Part shown: positions 34,336 to 47,990 of the stretch, in pieces
How positions within the stretch are numbered: position 1 is the stretch's first letter
Layout: the number at the start of each line of letters is the position of its first letter
Assembly: GCF_020382885.2 (NCBI RefSeq)
Contig: NC_058497.1
Coordinates: forward strand, 15,926,330 to 15,990,329
Origin: Scatophagus argus
Taxonomy: Eukaryota; Chordata; Actinopteri; Scatophagidae
Direction: 5' to 3'
DNA: 64,000 nucleotides
Notes under the pieces: generated by a model
The model's database searches: none
What the model was told of the DNA's origin: nothing
The model's input: the letters and a program-made list of their open reading frames with translations, nothing else
Program-made: the position numbers and the translations under genes

Positions 34336-36200
34336 GAGTGAATGACAAATATGAAATAACCCTTCTTGTAAACATCATTTCCTATAATACCTTGATTTTT
34401 ATGCATTTCTTTTATTCCCATGTCAGGGTTAGGGTTAGGGTTACTGCAATCATTAGTGTGGTTGGATGGTTCCAGTCTTCACGTCTGAAAGTGCGGAAAT
34501 GCAAGATATATATTTTATTTTTCGTCTAGTAAATGAGCTCCAGACTGGCTGTCATTTGTCTATTTCTGTCTGTCTCTTTAATAAGGCATCCTTTGTGTTT
34601 AAGTTTTTTTTCCTTTGGCGTCTCTGCCCTCCCACACACACATGCCTACCCGCCTCATGCAGACGCTGAAACACACCCTCTGTCTCACCTCAGACAGGCT
34701 CATTGGTTCCAACTGTCCTGTGTGTTTTCACATTTGTTTTCACCTCCTTAATCCGATAACTTGCGCGGCTGCCATGTGATCAAAACAGTCTCAACAAAGA
34801 TAAGAATCAGCCGAAAGGGTATGCAGTTTATTTTCTATTTATTTAAAACAACCAATGTGAGGGCAGGACATCAGAAAAGTGATGTTGCGTGAATTAAACA
34901 GGAGTTACAACAACATTTAACTGAGAGGTCAACAAGTTAGGTTTTTTTCTGCAAATGATTCTGCTCGAGAATTCAGATTTCTTTTTGTTGGCTCCTTCAC
35001 TCACTGTTTCAACAGTTGATGGCGTGACTGGCTCCTTGAGCAGTTTACTGTTCCTGTGCTTCATCCAGAAACAGCATTAAATGTGTGCCTATTACTCAGC
35101 CTGTGACTCAAAGATATTTGTGTGTGGTCCTCAGACTATTTTAAGCATTACGTAATTTTGATATTTTTGGGTATCCTGAAAATGAAATCTTTCTCTTTCT
35201 AAAGTGGGCATGTCACAAAATATTTGATGACCCCTGCTTGAAATTAAAGCGATCATGGAATGGAAACCATAAATACAGAAACAGCAAACAAATAAAACAT
35301 TATATTTATAAATTAGTCCAGACATTATTTTTAACAAAATATCCACTAGAAACAGGGAAAGACAGAACGATTTAATGATTTTCTCATTTTAATGCATCAA
35401 TTTTGATTTTTTTTTTCCAACAGTGTTTTAACTTAACTTTAAATACCATAAAATTTTATATTTATTCTGGTGGCCTAAAGGAAATGTGGATCTTAATGCA
35501 TAGTGTGCAGCTGGTCACACTTCATAAGCCCTTTACCAGGCCATGAAGGGTCAAACCATTTTGTCATTCTGTTTTCTGTCATCCTGTGCTGTCACATAGA
35601 TGTTAAAAAGAAAACAGACTGCATACATTTTGGCAATATCACCAGTTTCACATCAGGAAATTGTAAAAAATTGTGGAGCCTATCCCAGGTGACAACTGGC
35701 GAGATGCGGGGTACCCACCGGACTGGCCACCAGTCAGTCACAGGGCTACCCGTCAATTAAACCAAGACAATTTACTTGGTAACTGTGACTCTTACAACAA
35801 CTAATGATTATTTCAAATATAGATTATTCTGCTGGTTATTTTTTTGTATCAGTCAATTCATTGTCTGATTTGTAAAAATTCAGAAACTATTAAGAAATGT
35901 GTCATAATTACCCAGAGCCACAGAGTGACACCTTTACCTTGTTCAATCAGTAGTACAAACCTCAAAATTATTAAAAATGATGTATAATGATTAAAATAAT
36001 ATTAAAAATGCAACAAATTTTCGTAAAGAAAATTTCAATTTATAACAAAATATAGAAATATTGTATAAGCACTTCATATGATTTATATCCAAAATCGTTC
36101 TTCGTAGAATAATTGAAGCTGTCAGATGAATGTAATATTGTAAAAAGTAAAAAGAGACGTTAAAAAAGCACATGTTGGGTTGCCTTAAATTCGTATTCAA
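34336..36200. other. Intergenic stretch upstream of gemin7
   Basis: It holds a short telomere-like run (ttaggg, 34425-34443) and, at about 35,676-35,750, a fragment similar to the middle of SINE A (agcctatccca...gcgagatgcggggtac). No gene seen. Confidence 0.45.
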
Positions 36201-36249
36201 GTACGGTGGCCTACCTGCGTGTATTTCAATTACGCATCTCGAATTGCAA

Positions 36250-36393
36250 TGTGGTGTCTTTACCGTCCAGTCCACAAGGTGGCGGTACTACATCTGTTGT
36301 CAGCTATTGATTCCGGCGAAGAAGAAAATGACTCCACAAAGTTGTACGCACTGCGGCTGCTCCTGCTGCTGCTGATGGTAACGGAAGCTGTTA
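36250..36393 (+). promoter_or_regulatory. gemin7: Probable gemin7 promoter and 5' non-coding exon
   Basis: GC-richer sequence around 36,260-36,390 ends in a strong donor (gctgtta|gtaagt at 36393/36394). It contains a short upstream open frame (MTPQSCTHCGCSCCC, 36328-36375). The exon would splice to the acceptor at 37420-37421. The transcription start cannot be fixed from the sequence. Confidence 0.4.
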
Positions 36394-37442
36394 GTAAGTA
36401 TCTAAGTTATGGCGTGCAGAGAAACTTTAGTACATATTTGAGTACCGCACGGAGTAAGAAAGCGCGCTTTGGCGGTCTTATCGTGTTACAATTGTCAAAT
36501 TATCTGACCAACTTAAACTTAACAGGCTTAAACCATAGGTTGACAGCGACTCTCCGTGATAAAAATGTGTCTTTGCTTTGTAGCACATTATTAGGCTACC
36601 TGATGCTCTGTGGGTAAATATCAATTTGATTTAATTGTCAAATACATAACTTGTCAGCTGATTCCACCCATTGCAACAGCAGGTTAAACTATAACCGAAG
36701 AAACTGTAGTTAATAGCCGACATGAAGCTTGCATTATAAAACGCAAACATAAATACACAAATGTGTTAAAGCTATTGGTGTTTTCTGGTGAGATTCATGT
36801 TTTATATATATTTTTCAGAATAATCATTCCATCACTTATAGCGAGCAATAAGATGTCCAATAATATAATGGTACAAAATACAAAATAAAGTAAGTCCTTA
36901 CATGGGAAGAGCTGCAATGTCTTTTGTGACCTTAAAGATTGATTGATGAAAATTGTTCACTGGACTAATCGATGAAATGTTTGCTTCAAGGTGCTGTATG
37001 CTCCTCCCAACATGATATCAGGTGTGCAGGCAAAAAAGAAACCACAACGCTGAGAGAAAGTGATGCCTACACACTGAATCGATGCTCCCCAAAATACAAT
37101 TTATTAAGTACAATTAAGACCGACAAGGTCCATATACGGACTTCAGCTGGACTGATATTTACAGCACCAAACCCATACACAGCTTCATATCAGTCAGTGA
37201 GGTTTGAATGACGCACAGTGATGCAGATAATAAATATTATTATATCAGATTCCAAGAGAGGTTGCATTTGGCTACATCATAGTAATGTTGAAACATCGTA
37301 ATTGTACTTCATAGCTCTTTTTGAGAGCTTTTGTTCAGTTTGCAAGCACCTCTCACCCTGAAAACACATTTTTCTCTTCAAATTATACCCAGTGTTAATG
37401 ATTTTTGCACTTCTTTAACAGGTACTGGCAGAAACACTCATC

Positions 37443-37829
37443 ATGGCAACACCGGTGTCTGTGCTCCGCCTGCCGAAAGGACCCGACCCAAACAGCCGGG
37501 GATTTGACCCCAAATCACCCCGCTTCATCGCTCTCTGCCGTACGTCCATTCCCACTTCTGCTGCATCGGAGGCGGACGCCGAGCAGCTGCAGAGAGAGCA
37601 GCGCGCCCGGTCTGTGCTGAGAGAGAGTTTCCTCCGCTGTCTCCTCTCCATGACCAACAAGAAGGTTCACTTTCACATGCATGAGAACGTGAAGGTGGAG
37701 GCAACCTTTGGGGCGTCGGACATCGACGTGCTGAATTTTCAGGTGTCGGACCTGCACACTCCCATCGGGGTTCAAAAAGAAGCGCTGATCAGGTGTCAGG
37801 ATGTGATTTCATTCAGTTTTGATTTATGA
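37443..37829 (+). CDS. gemin7: Gem-associated protein 7
   Basis: The gene encodes a 128-residue protein whose whole coding region is in one exon, starting in good context (atcATGG) after acceptor ttctttaacag (exon start 37422). Family features are clear: N-terminal VLRLPKGPD, a central helix-like REQRARSVLRESFLRCLLSM, then the Sm-like fold region with HMHENVKVEATFGASDIDV and TPIGVQKEALIRCQDVIS near the C-terminus. Gemin7 is a core subunit of the SMN complex, pairs with Gemin6 as an Sm-like dimer, and helps assemble Sm rings on spliceosomal snRNAs in the cytoplasm. Length and motif order match the vertebrate protein. No breaks were seen, so it should be functional. Confidence 0.96.
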   Translation: MATPVSVLRLPKGPDPNSRGFDPKSPRFIALCRTSIPTSAASEADAEQLQREQRARSVLRESFLRCLLSMTNKKVHFHMHENVKVEATFGASDIDVLNFQVSDLHTPIGVQKEALIRCQDVISFSFDL

Positions 37830-38967
37830 ACATCTCAGGCTTCTGCTTACTTGAGATAAGAAGCACTTTAGAGTCTCGATTGGTCAGCTCCAGTTTCACA
37901 CTTTGTCAGAAATTTGTAAAACCAGTTATATTACATCTAAACAGTGTGGGTAAAGTTGTCCAGTTCAGTCTTGTTTGTATAGTTTGGCCAATCATCCCGT
38001 CCTGTCTGACTCTCACAAGCAGTTTCCCTTGTTCACCACCAGAGGGAGCTGTGTCTCCATGTTGCAAGACATACAAAAACCTGATGTCAGAGCTGCGGTT
38101 TGCGGGGATTGGATGACACGAGACTTTTGACCAAAATATTGAAAGTGTGATGATATGATACTGATGACTACTAGTGTCTTTACCCACAAGAATTAGACTC
38201 ATTCACTGTTTGGTTTGTCAACCGTCTGATCCGTTCGGAGAGGTTTAATGGCAATGCAGTCTTTTCAAAATTGTCAGGACGTGTCCCGTTTGTCCTCCAC
38301 ACCATGAGACTTTCTGTAGATTGTCATCTTTTGTGAGATGCAGAAAGAGGTTATTGCTGCTCTGGTGCTCAAGTTGACAAGTTATGCCTTTTGTTACAGA
38401 ATTCTTCAGGTGAAGCAAGTGAAACGTTGAACTTTAAATGTTCATTTTTGGGTTGAACATTTTTGTGTTTGGATGTCCATTTTGTGTTTTGCTTGGGGAA
38501 AAATCATCAAGACTTAACTAACATAATAGAGGGGTTTCTGTTTTTTGTAAATTGGAGCACTTTAAAAGATTCAAAAATTTACACTGCTGAAGGGGGAAAA
38601 AAGTGATGCGTGTAGCCTAGACTCCACCACATCCATCAAAACTATATTTAGTAATCGTTTTTAAAAGTACGTAAAGGGGAGAGTATGAGATTGGAATTTG
38701 TTCCTCTTTGATATAGTGGTCCTTCGTTCTGATGGGTTGGTCTAGTTCATCTCTTTGTCGACAGTATGACCTGTTGTAGAGACTGTTTTTCTACGAGCAG
38801 AGTTGCAACACTTAGTCAATGAGCTGATCAATTAATCGTTTGAATTGCCCTTCAAGCGCAAATGCAAAACATTTGGTGGTTTCCTGGGTTACACATTTGA
38901 GAATAATGCTCCCCTTTGTTGTCTCACATTTTGAACTGAATTTCTTTGAGTTTTGGACAAAAATAAA
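37830..38967 (+). terminator. gemin7: gemin7 3' UTR with probable polyadenylation signal
   Basis: The first clear AATAAA downstream of the stop is at 38962-38967, followed by a T/G-richer stretch (ctttggtcttgg). This implies a 3' UTR of roughly 1.15 kb. A second AATAAA occurs near 39354. Confidence 0.45.
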
Positions 38968-40808
38968 GCTGCTATGTCAAGGCAACGCTTTGGTCTTGGA
39001 AGATTATTCAGTAATGCAAATAATGTTTACATGTAGCCTAATTTACAATACATGTCTTCAAAAAATGTCTGTGAAGCTCTTGCTGTACAATTACAATTAG
39101 TCCCCCTGTTTAGGATATGCAGGCACTAATGAAAGATGGAATAATTGGTTTATAACACATTGCAATGTAGTTATAAGCAGGGTCTATTAATGTAGTTGTC
39201 AACAGCCATAAGTCCCCTTGTGGGCACCTGTACGTGGAGGCTGTTATGATGTAAAATTGATAGGAGTTGACAAATCTTATCATATCTTCTTACAATGGAA
39301 TTACAGTATGCTGAACCATTTATCTAATATTTGCATAGTGTTTTAAGTGCTAAAATAAAGAGCGACTTAAAGTGTAAACCACCAAAGCTGTACTTCGTGA
39401 ATGATATACACGGAAAGTGTTACGTCAGGCACTTGGAGTGTGGTGGCTGTCATGGTGGGCGGCAGGCTGTTGCAGTAATGTGGAAACTGACCTTCATCAG
39501 AGGGAGTTGTGGTCATGCACCTGTGTCAGCATGCAGCCGCCCTGCTGAAGGGCCCTTGAGGAAAACCTTCCTGCTTCGGCTTTGTCATCCTGTAGTTGAC
39601 TCTGACCTCTGACCTGCCGGCAAGCGGAGGAGAACAACACGTTCCCTGATGGGATCAATAAACTAAGTTAGTGTTCTGCCTCTTCACTGAATCCTAAATC
39701 TCTGCATATCGTGTTGCATCAGTGTCGTGGCCGAGTGTTTTCAGCCAGCACAGCAACACATGGAGGCTTATTTAGTCTTAACTCTGTACTGTGTGTTTCC
39801 AGTCTCAGGCATTCAGCTTGATTTATTTCTTACCTTTCAACCTAGTATGAGCACAAGAAGGAGTAGTGATCCTAGTCATTATTGTTTGGGATCATTGTGG
39901 TCTCTCCTCCTCCATTAAGTGAGGTTGTCTTCAGATGCTTCGTTCTCAGATGGTTTCTACAGGCCCCCACCAGCCCGACAGGAGCCACACAACACACACA
40001 CTGATGTTTGTAACTTTTCATCTTGTCACCTTTCTCTTTCTGGTTATTTCGTGTCTCATCTCCATTTTTTTTCCTCTTTGTGAGCAGCACAGTTTGAGGT
40101 CTTTGTGCATCATTTTATAGTTGTTTTGTTACTCATTGTGGTCTTGTTGTATCTTTAGCTGCATGTCTGTGTGGTAATCATATCTTAAAATAATTGTGCA
40201 ACTCATTTTTTGTCTCTTTGTGTTTTTTTATTTTTCTTTTTTGCACGTGTCTGTTTTGTGTATGCAGTCATTTTGCATCATTGCGGTTGTCTCATGTCTC
40301 TTGATAGTGTTAAGTTGCTTCAAACACAAGTTCTGGCCTCAGAAATCACCAAAAAACACTTGAATGAAAATGAATTAATTTAGCTTTTTTCAGTCAGAGG
40401 TCCAAAACATTTATAGTGTAGGATATTAACCTGATTCAAAGTAATAGGCCCTCAGATAAATTGAGGTCTTAAATGGCTCAGGTGCACTTCAGATCATTTT
40501 TTCCTGAATGGTTCAGTACTCCAAAGCTGAACCCACATCTGACGGCAGCACAGATACGTATTAGTTATTTAAAATCGTAATCAGAAGAGCAGGTTGCATC
40601 ATTATTTAGCACCAGCCTCGGGAGGGGGGGGGGGCATCAATACTGTTTAATCTACCTAAAAGGTGTATTTTGCGAGTTCTCAATAAGTCATTTTATTTGA
40701 GTGCCATTAGGCGGTCGTGCTGTGCCTGTGTCTGGTTTTGTACCTGAATTATCTGACCACTCAGTGGAGACAGTCATCAATGAGGCAGTGAGTCATCCTC
40801 CCCCCTCT

Positions 40809-40810
<2 letters not shown>
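38968..40810. other. Intergenic stretch downstream of gemin7
   Basis: A repeat-like segment at about 39,480-39,662 ends gatgggatcaataaac, like a retroelement tail. No gene seen. Confidence 0.4.

Positions 40811-40858
<48 letters not shown>
40811..40858. repeat. CT microsatellite
   Basis: About 24 CT units. Confidence 0.97.
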
Positions 40859-40862
<4 letters not shown>

Positions 40863-41306
40863 TTCCTAATCCGAAATATGACTTAAACCTCGCATGACGT
40901 CATCGAGCCTCTGTGATTCAATCAGGAGACTCTCAAGGACAGCCAATGTTAATTTCATACACACAGACGTGCTGCTGTATGACCAGCGGCCCTCCACTCC
41001 CTCAGTTCTCACTGTCGTGTCTGTCACATCAGCTGGAACGCAAAACGTTTTCTTCACTGCATCCCTGAGGCAAATATTGTAGTTTTAACTCCTCAACATT
41101 TATCTGATGGCTGTTAATTTAATTTTTAATTCTATTTATCAACAATCAAGAATCAATCAAGAATTATTAATTACTTTATATGTTTTACTCTCTCGGGTCA
41201 CTGCACCTTACATTCTTCTGGCACCTTACAGTCTACTTCTACATTTTTTGTTGTATATACACTTTTTATATTGCCTTGTATATATATTTCATATTGCCAC
41301 TTTTAT

Positions 41307-41390
41307 CAGAATCAGAATCAGAATTGTCTTTATTGCCATTGTAAGTGCACTGCACTGCAATTTCCCAACCTGGGATCAATAAATAAATAA
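41307..41390 (+). mobile_element. SINE/LINE tail fragment
   Basis: A triple agaatc repeat, tgtctttattgcca and aatttcccaacctgggatcaataaa form a retroelement tail. It is inverted relative to the tail of the adjacent SINE B. Confidence 0.7.
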
Positions 41391-41711
41391 AATCTATCTA
41401 TCTATCTATTAATCCCAAACTGGGAAATTACTTCTCTGAATTTAACCCATCACTGATTGAAACACACACACACACACATGCAACATGCAGTGAAACACAC
41501 AGGAGCAGTGGGCTGCCATGTCAGGCGCCCGGGGAGCAAATTGGGGGTTGTGTGCCTTGCTCAAGGGCACATCAGCCGGGCAATGGAGGGCGGGAGCATT
41601 ATTATTAATCACCCCACCCCACCCAAATTTTTCCTGCTGGTCCAGGGGGAATCAAACCGGCGACCCTCCGGTCATAAGCAGCTTCTCCAACCTCTAGGCC
41701 ACGGCTGCCCC
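41391..41711 (-). mobile_element. SINE family B, second copy
   Basis: The minus strand has the same head (ggggcagccgtggcctagagg), A box and B box as the copy at 2598-2857. It carries a CA-repeat insertion (41461-41479) and ends in a ctat simple repeat (41391-41409). Confidence 0.88.
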
Positions 41712-43411
41712 AATATAAAATATGACAAATTTAACTGATCCAGTCTCAGGCGTTCAGCCTGATCCAGCAAAAACATTAAAATGATTGATGATTTCACCAC
41801 CATTAACTAATTTGTTATGAGCTGTGCTGGTTAGTTTACAACAAAATAACTTCTCCAGTCAAACAATACCTGCCCCGATCCCCTTTTTGTACCTGGATAT
41901 AGAAAAAAAAAAAGTTGAATATTTGTGTGGTTTTTCCTCACAGCCAATCACTGCATGCGTTCTTTGATGTAACATGTCGTGTGATTGGCCAACGGCCGCA
42001 GCCGCGAGAACTCATGCGGTCTGTGGTGTGGTGTGGCGCGAATGAGAAAACGTATTATTAGTCAGCTCAGTCGGCTACGTGGGTATTCTGTGCTGTTTAG
42101 ATCAATTGCGTGATTAAGATATGAACGGTTTACTGAGTGTATGTAATGTATGAGTTTAAAAGTGAGAATGAAAAAGCGATCTCTGCTGAAGAAGTGGAGT
42201 TGGACATGCACGCTCTCTCGTTTGCAGCAGTGCACAGGGACACACTGTCTCAATGTTATCTGCTCTTACTGTTTGTCTTTCCTGACCGTCTGCTTCTCCC
42301 TGATTTCAGTGGAAAAACATTCCTGCCTCTTAGTATGCATGTGTATGTGTGTGTATGTGTGTGTGTCAGTTATGATGGTAGGAGGAATCTGCCCCGTGTA
42401 ACACCGCTGGCCAACAGGAAGCACATTCCGCTCTTTCCTGTTTGTGGCCCTCTCTCACTTCCTGGTAAGTGTCTGATAAAACCACGAAACCACTTAATCA
42501 CCCTTTTGCCCAAAACTGCTGCCAGCGGACTAAAATAATTGGGCAGTGACCTCATGATCGTGTATTTTTAGGAGAGGAGAGGAGATGATGATGTTGATGA
42601 TGACTCACGTGATCGAACATTCATTTCCACGAGAGAAGTCGGGTATTGTTGTATCAAATCAGTATCTGGTAACACAAAGGATGACACTCACTTAATCATA
42701 GAGACATCAAGAGCACAAGAAGACTGCATGGCCGAGTCCATAAATATGAGTCAAGCGGTGAGGTGGTGGATCTGCACAGCCAGCTGACGATAAAGCTGCT
42801 CTGATGACTCATTATCAAAATCTGATTGTTCACTTTTTACTTTAATCTCTATAACTGAACCTTTAAACAACATTTTTGTGAATGTTTTTTGCTCATACCA
42901 AGCTTTATTCTTTATGTCATTTACTTCTTTTTTTCTTCAATCCCTAAAGCTTCTGTGGCTTTAGGGATTGCAGTGTTGGCCAACTGGTCCCCCACCCAGT
43001 CCACCCGGCCTGAAATGCCTGCACAAAGACTGATGGATCTTCATGTAATTCCGTGCAGACATTCATGGTCCACAGAGGATGAAACCCAGTGACTTTTGCA
43101 TTCGGCTCAAAGTTCTGCCTCGCTGGCTGCCTCACAGAGCAGCTACTCTGTGTGAAATCACACGCTTGTCACCATGTGGTGTATTACATTTACTTTCTGC
43201 CATTTTATTTAAGTGTCTAAGTGCACTTTATGGCACCCTTGAAAATTCCCACCATGGAACAAAACACTTCAGGAATCCCACAGTTCAAATGAGTCACATT
43301 TCAGTGAGGTGATATCAAGAGGCTCCTCACTGCGGTATCCTGTAAAGTCCCAAGTGTGTGTTATGTAAGGAATTTGTGCTTCAATAAAGAGGCGTTTTTA
43401 AGACGCTGTCC
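41712..43411. other. Non-coding stretch, GC-richer patch near 42.0 kb
   Basis: The stretch around 41,985-42,030 has several CpGs and an inverted CCAAT box (gattggcc). A possible donor (cttcctg|gtaagt) lies at about 42,464. These could mark a 5' exon of an unseen gene, but no coding continuation was found. Confidence 0.25.
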
Positions 43412-43442
43412 CTATTACTATTACTATTATTATTATTATTAT
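43412..43442. repeat. ATT/ACT microsatellite
   Basis: Trinucleotide run; a second short ATT run lies at 45641-45656. Confidence 0.9.
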
Positions 43443-46400
43443 CAGCAGTGTGATGTGAAAACAATAATCACAGCCGTCAGTCACAACGATGAGAACAAAC
43501 TCATTGATGCATGCAGTAAAATCACTGGTGAATACATTTGTTCAAGTACGACTGCATGGTGATATTTACTGTTAAGTGCTCAGAGAAACAGCCAGACAGG
43601 CAGACAACAGAGGAATGGCTGAGTCACAGTCAGTCCCCAGGTTTGTTTGAGTTGCCACCAGGCCGGGTGGGGGGGTGTTGGAGGAGCTCCAGTGATTGTG
43701 AAGGCCGTGCACTGTGAGAGAGCCTCACTTCCCCGACTCAAGTGGTCGGGGAGATAAAGAGGCTGGTGGGGGGGGAGCATGCCAGCTGGACCCGAATGCT
43801 GGACCAGCAGGGGTCTGAGCCCCGAACCAAAAACATGTCATGCCTGATGTGGCGAAATATTCCATTTTATTTGTGTTTGGGGTCAATGTAATGTGAATGC
43901 TTGAGCATTTTCAGCCAGTTTGTTTGCACATGAAGCTACCAAAAAAAAAATGACATTGGTTTATTTCTTTAGACAGCTTAGGGGAATCAGACAGAGTATC
44001 GGTTTCTCTTTTCCTTGTCAAATACTGTTTTTGTCAGTCACAACATTATGATCTGCAGCGAGTGAGTGCATGTCTAATGTCTAATAAGAAGAGACACTGG
44101 GGTTGTGTAGGTGATAGAGCTGTGTCCACAGCTTTGTAAGGGAAAAGGGACACATATGCACAGCTCCAGTCTAGACAGGAAGACATATGAGGAGGTGGGA
44201 GGAAAAGGAAGTGCTCATTAGAGTAAGATTAAAGTTATCTTCATTTATCTATAAGTCTGAAGACTCCAGCGTGGTTCCCTCCCTTTCCCACAGGAGTAAA
44301 CACAGGAAGATGCTTCTAATTAGTGTCTGTGATGCTGGAGAACCACTGATGTCAGTGACGATATCATTAATCCTGACCAATCAGAGGTGACAGTGCTGAC
44401 ATTATGCTCAATGGTTTGTAAATCTAACCATGTGAAAGTGCAGAATTTTTTTTTTTATCTTAAATACTGCGTTTTTTTACCCACAGAAAAACATCAAACG
44501 AGTGAGAAATGTGGTTTGTTAGCGGTGCAGCTCTGGAGATGGCGTGTTGGCCAGTCCAATACTCGCTCAGACTGAAATGTTTCAACGACTGCTTCATGGA
44601 TTGCCAATGAATTGCTGTACAAACATTTTTGGCAAACGAGAGGACATGTAGTGACTGATTTGATGACTCCCCTGACTTTTCCCCCAGCGTTACCGCGAGG
44701 TTTATATTTATGTCTGACTATCATACTGGCCTATCAGATGGACTGTCATTATATTTAGTTCAGACATTCGTGTTCCCTACAGGATGAACAGCAATCCCTC
44801 TTGTGATCCCTTAACATTTCATCCAGCTCCAACATCATGTCAGATTGTAATGTGTACTACTCTGGTTTATGAGCAAATATTTGCAAGTACATGTAGCCTT
44901 GGCTGTTCTTTGTGGTTAGTGCTAATTAGCAAATGCTAACACGGTAAATTAAGATGGTAAACATCTGTTAAACATCAACATATTAGCATTTTGAACATGT
45001 TGGCCTCCTTACATTAGTATTCAACTCATAGTAGCCTGTTGTACCAGTTTTTTATATACATTATTATGTTGTCTATACTTTATAATGTGTACTGAGCATT
45101 ATCAATGTTATTACTGATGTCTCTCACTGTTTTGTATTTCACGTGTTTGTATAGCCTATACACATATTCTTTATTTACTGATCCTGCTTTAATTTGTTGT
45201 CTTATGTCAGTTCTGTTACTGTACAAAATCAATTATTTTATCTTCACTTATTATTCATTTTTCATCCTATTGATATTTGCCAGTGCAGTACAGTCATTTT
45301 CCCACAAAATTCCACCTTATTTTGTCTTAAGTGCAGCAGGCCAAGTGAGTTAGGCTCATTATAACCCAGCTCATATTTTGAATAGCCAGGCATCAGCTTC
45401 AACATCTAATCTCTTACTGCCTCTCCTCTTAAAGAATCTTGAATCACAGGTTGTACAGAAACCGGTCAGCCAGTGCATGCCATGCAAGCAGTTTCCATTT
45501 CAGTGCAACAATCCTTTAATTAGACAAAAATAGGAAGTAGTCATGCGGTATTTGAGAAGTGGTTTCCCGTTGGAGCCGACAGTAGGCACAGACCCAATAC
45601 TGAGTCCTCCTGTGTGTGCCCACTCTCAAAATGGATCATATTATTATTATTATTATCAACATCTTATGTGGGAAAACATATGGTAGCACTTCAGTGAGCT
45701 GAGATTCCTGCAGAAATGTTTTGGTAACTTTAAATGACTACGTTGCTTTTAAAGATATGTGCTTATGGAGTTTGTGAGGGAGGTTGGATGATGGTGTTTT
45801 GTGGAGGGGAAGCTGCTCTGGCAGAGAAGGTGGTTTGTCTGCTATACAGCTATTTAATCAGGAGGAAGATCACATACTTGTGAAAGTTTATCTTCCTGTG
45901 GCCATTAGTCTGTGAGACAGAACAACTCTGACAAACTTGAGGTGCTTCCCACAGTGATGAAGGGATGTTGCTGAACACCAGCATTGGAATGTAATGAAGT
46001 ACTGTGCTTAACTACAGTTTTGTGGTACTTGAATTTTACTTGAGTGTACGAATGAGTAATATTCTAATTACGTCTTTATATAATCAGACATGGGACACTA
46101 GTACTTTCTGATACTCCATGTACTTTTACTTTAGAAATGGAATTTTACCCATGACCTTTTATTTTACAGTACCACATTAGTACTACTTACTCACTAATTT
46201 AGCATTTTTATATTGTGGTATTGCTACTTTTACTTTAGTTAAGGAACCGAATAGTTTTTCCACCGCTGCTGAACACCCACCGCTCCTCCTGTCTCGGCCT
46301 TTACCCCTCATTTTCTCTGCCCTTTTTCCATCTGCTTCTACTCCTTCTCCATCTCCTCAGATCACCTGTTTCCCTCTATGGTTTAAATGCAACTCAGCCC

Positions 46401-46750
46401 ACTCACCCGCAATAGTTTAAAACACTTAAATTGAGTCATTTCGCCAGTCTTCATCAAAACAACATTTCTACAGTGGACTCGGCGGCTGGAGTAATTGCTT
46501 ATAATTTCATTTAGACACGCACTCACGTCCAGCCCAGCCCCTCGCTCCTCCAGACACCAATCGCAATCTCTGCCTTTCTTGTTTCCTCCCTTCCTTTCCT
46601 GCTCCCTTATTTTTTTATTCTCCCCCGCCCCAAGAGACATGATTTACTTGTGTCAGTGACAAGGACATCTGCCTATTAGCAAGTGCCACTGACGTAGGCA
46701 TCGCCATCCCTTCCTCCTTATTATCCTCCTTCCTCATCCGCCTTCTTCTC
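43443..46750. other. Intergenic stretch
   Basis: No exon, RNA gene or repeat family that I can support apart from the ATT run near 45.6 kb. Confidence 0.4.
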
Positions 46751-46789
46751 CCGCTCCTCCCTCCTCCTCCTCCTCCTCCTCCTCCTCCT
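46751..46789. repeat. CCT microsatellite
   Basis: About 12 CCT units. The poly-Gly frame on the minus strand is an artefact of this repeat. Confidence 0.93.
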
Positions 46790-47544
46790 TCTCTTGCCTT
46801 ACTCAAATTGGGGTCACCAACCTTCATCGTGCAGGCTGGTGAATCATCGATGGGACTGGGAGGAGGGACGCTGCCCGCCCAGGATACTTCCGTCCTCCTT
46901 CCCAAATTACCAGGGTAACCCGACATTGTCTGCTCTCTACTGTCACATCACTCTGTCGCACAAAGAGAGGAATAAAGAAATAGAGTGAGAGGAGGAATAT
47001 GAATGAGGGGCCTGGTGTTTAAAGGGAGCGGGGACTTGTGAAAGATACATTATAATCCTCACATAGTAATATCAAAGCTCACCACCTTTTTCTTGCTCCA
47101 TCAAACGGCCATTGTAGAGTTATAAAATAGCCACACCATTAGTACTCAGCATTCACTGCATGAACAGAGAGGACAGAAAGTAGGCAGGAAACGCAGCTTA
47201 TATACTGAGCACCATTACCTCATTTTCTGTTGGTTGGGTTGCGATACACTGTCATGTTTATAACATACAGCAACGCGTGGTCCAGGATCAAAGAGAAACA
47301 TAAAGTTTAAAGGGTTGCTTCACCTGAATTTCAAAACAGAACAATTCCTCAGTCACCTCCAGTGGCAGCACAGGATCCCCGTAGGAATTATGAACATAAA
47401 GGACGATTCTGGACCTCACAAGTTTACGTCCAGTGCTAAGTACCATGGAGGTGTTATTCATAAAGAAGTTTGCAAATCCTCTGTCATAACCATTCACTTT
47501 ACCTAACTGTAATCGCACCATAGCATAGTGGCTGTAAACAGGCA

Positions 47545-47990
47545 CACTATATAGACAAAAGTATTGGGATAGGGTTGTGCAGCTTTCCAAGCAACAGTTT
47601 GGTGAAGGCCCTTTTCTATTCCAGCTTGACTGTGCCCCAGTGCACAAAGCAAAGTCCATAAAGACATGGTTGGATGAGTTTGATGTGGAAGAACTTGACT
47701 GGCCCACACAGAGTCCTGACCTCAACCCCATCCAACACCTTTGGGATGAACTGGAACAGAGATTGCGAGCCAGACGTTTGCTGTCCAACATCAGTGTCTG
47801 ACCTCCCAAATGCTCTACTGCATGAATAGACAAAAATTCCCAGAGAAACTCTCCAAAATCTTGTGGAAATCCTTTCCAGAAGAGTGGAAGCTGTTATGGC
47901 TGCAAAGCTGTCTGTGTATTCAGGATGTAATGTCATTAAAGTGCCTGTTGTGTAATGGTCAGGTGTCCCAATACTTTTGTCTATATAGTG
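47545..47990 (+). mobile_element. Tc1-like element, internally deleted, third copy of the family
   Basis: The inverted ends CACTATATAGACAAAAGT and ACTTTTGTCTATATAGTG are perfect. The plus strand encodes FGEGPFLFQLDCAPVHKAKS and then WPTQSPDLNPIQHLWDELEQ, the second and third catalytic blocks, followed by a stop. Flanks are ca on both sides where TA would be expected. It is the same family as the copies inside the galaxin-like array but an independent insertion with a different deletion. Confidence 0.9.

Noticed and set aside
34425..34443. Telomere-like ttaggg run
   Set aside because: Only three units; too short to indicate a chromosome fusion or telomere.
42137..42538. 133-codon plus-strand frame at 42.1-42.5 kb
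   Set aside because: It crosses a GT microsatellite, has no known motif, and a possible donor lies inside it. Not enough to call a gene.
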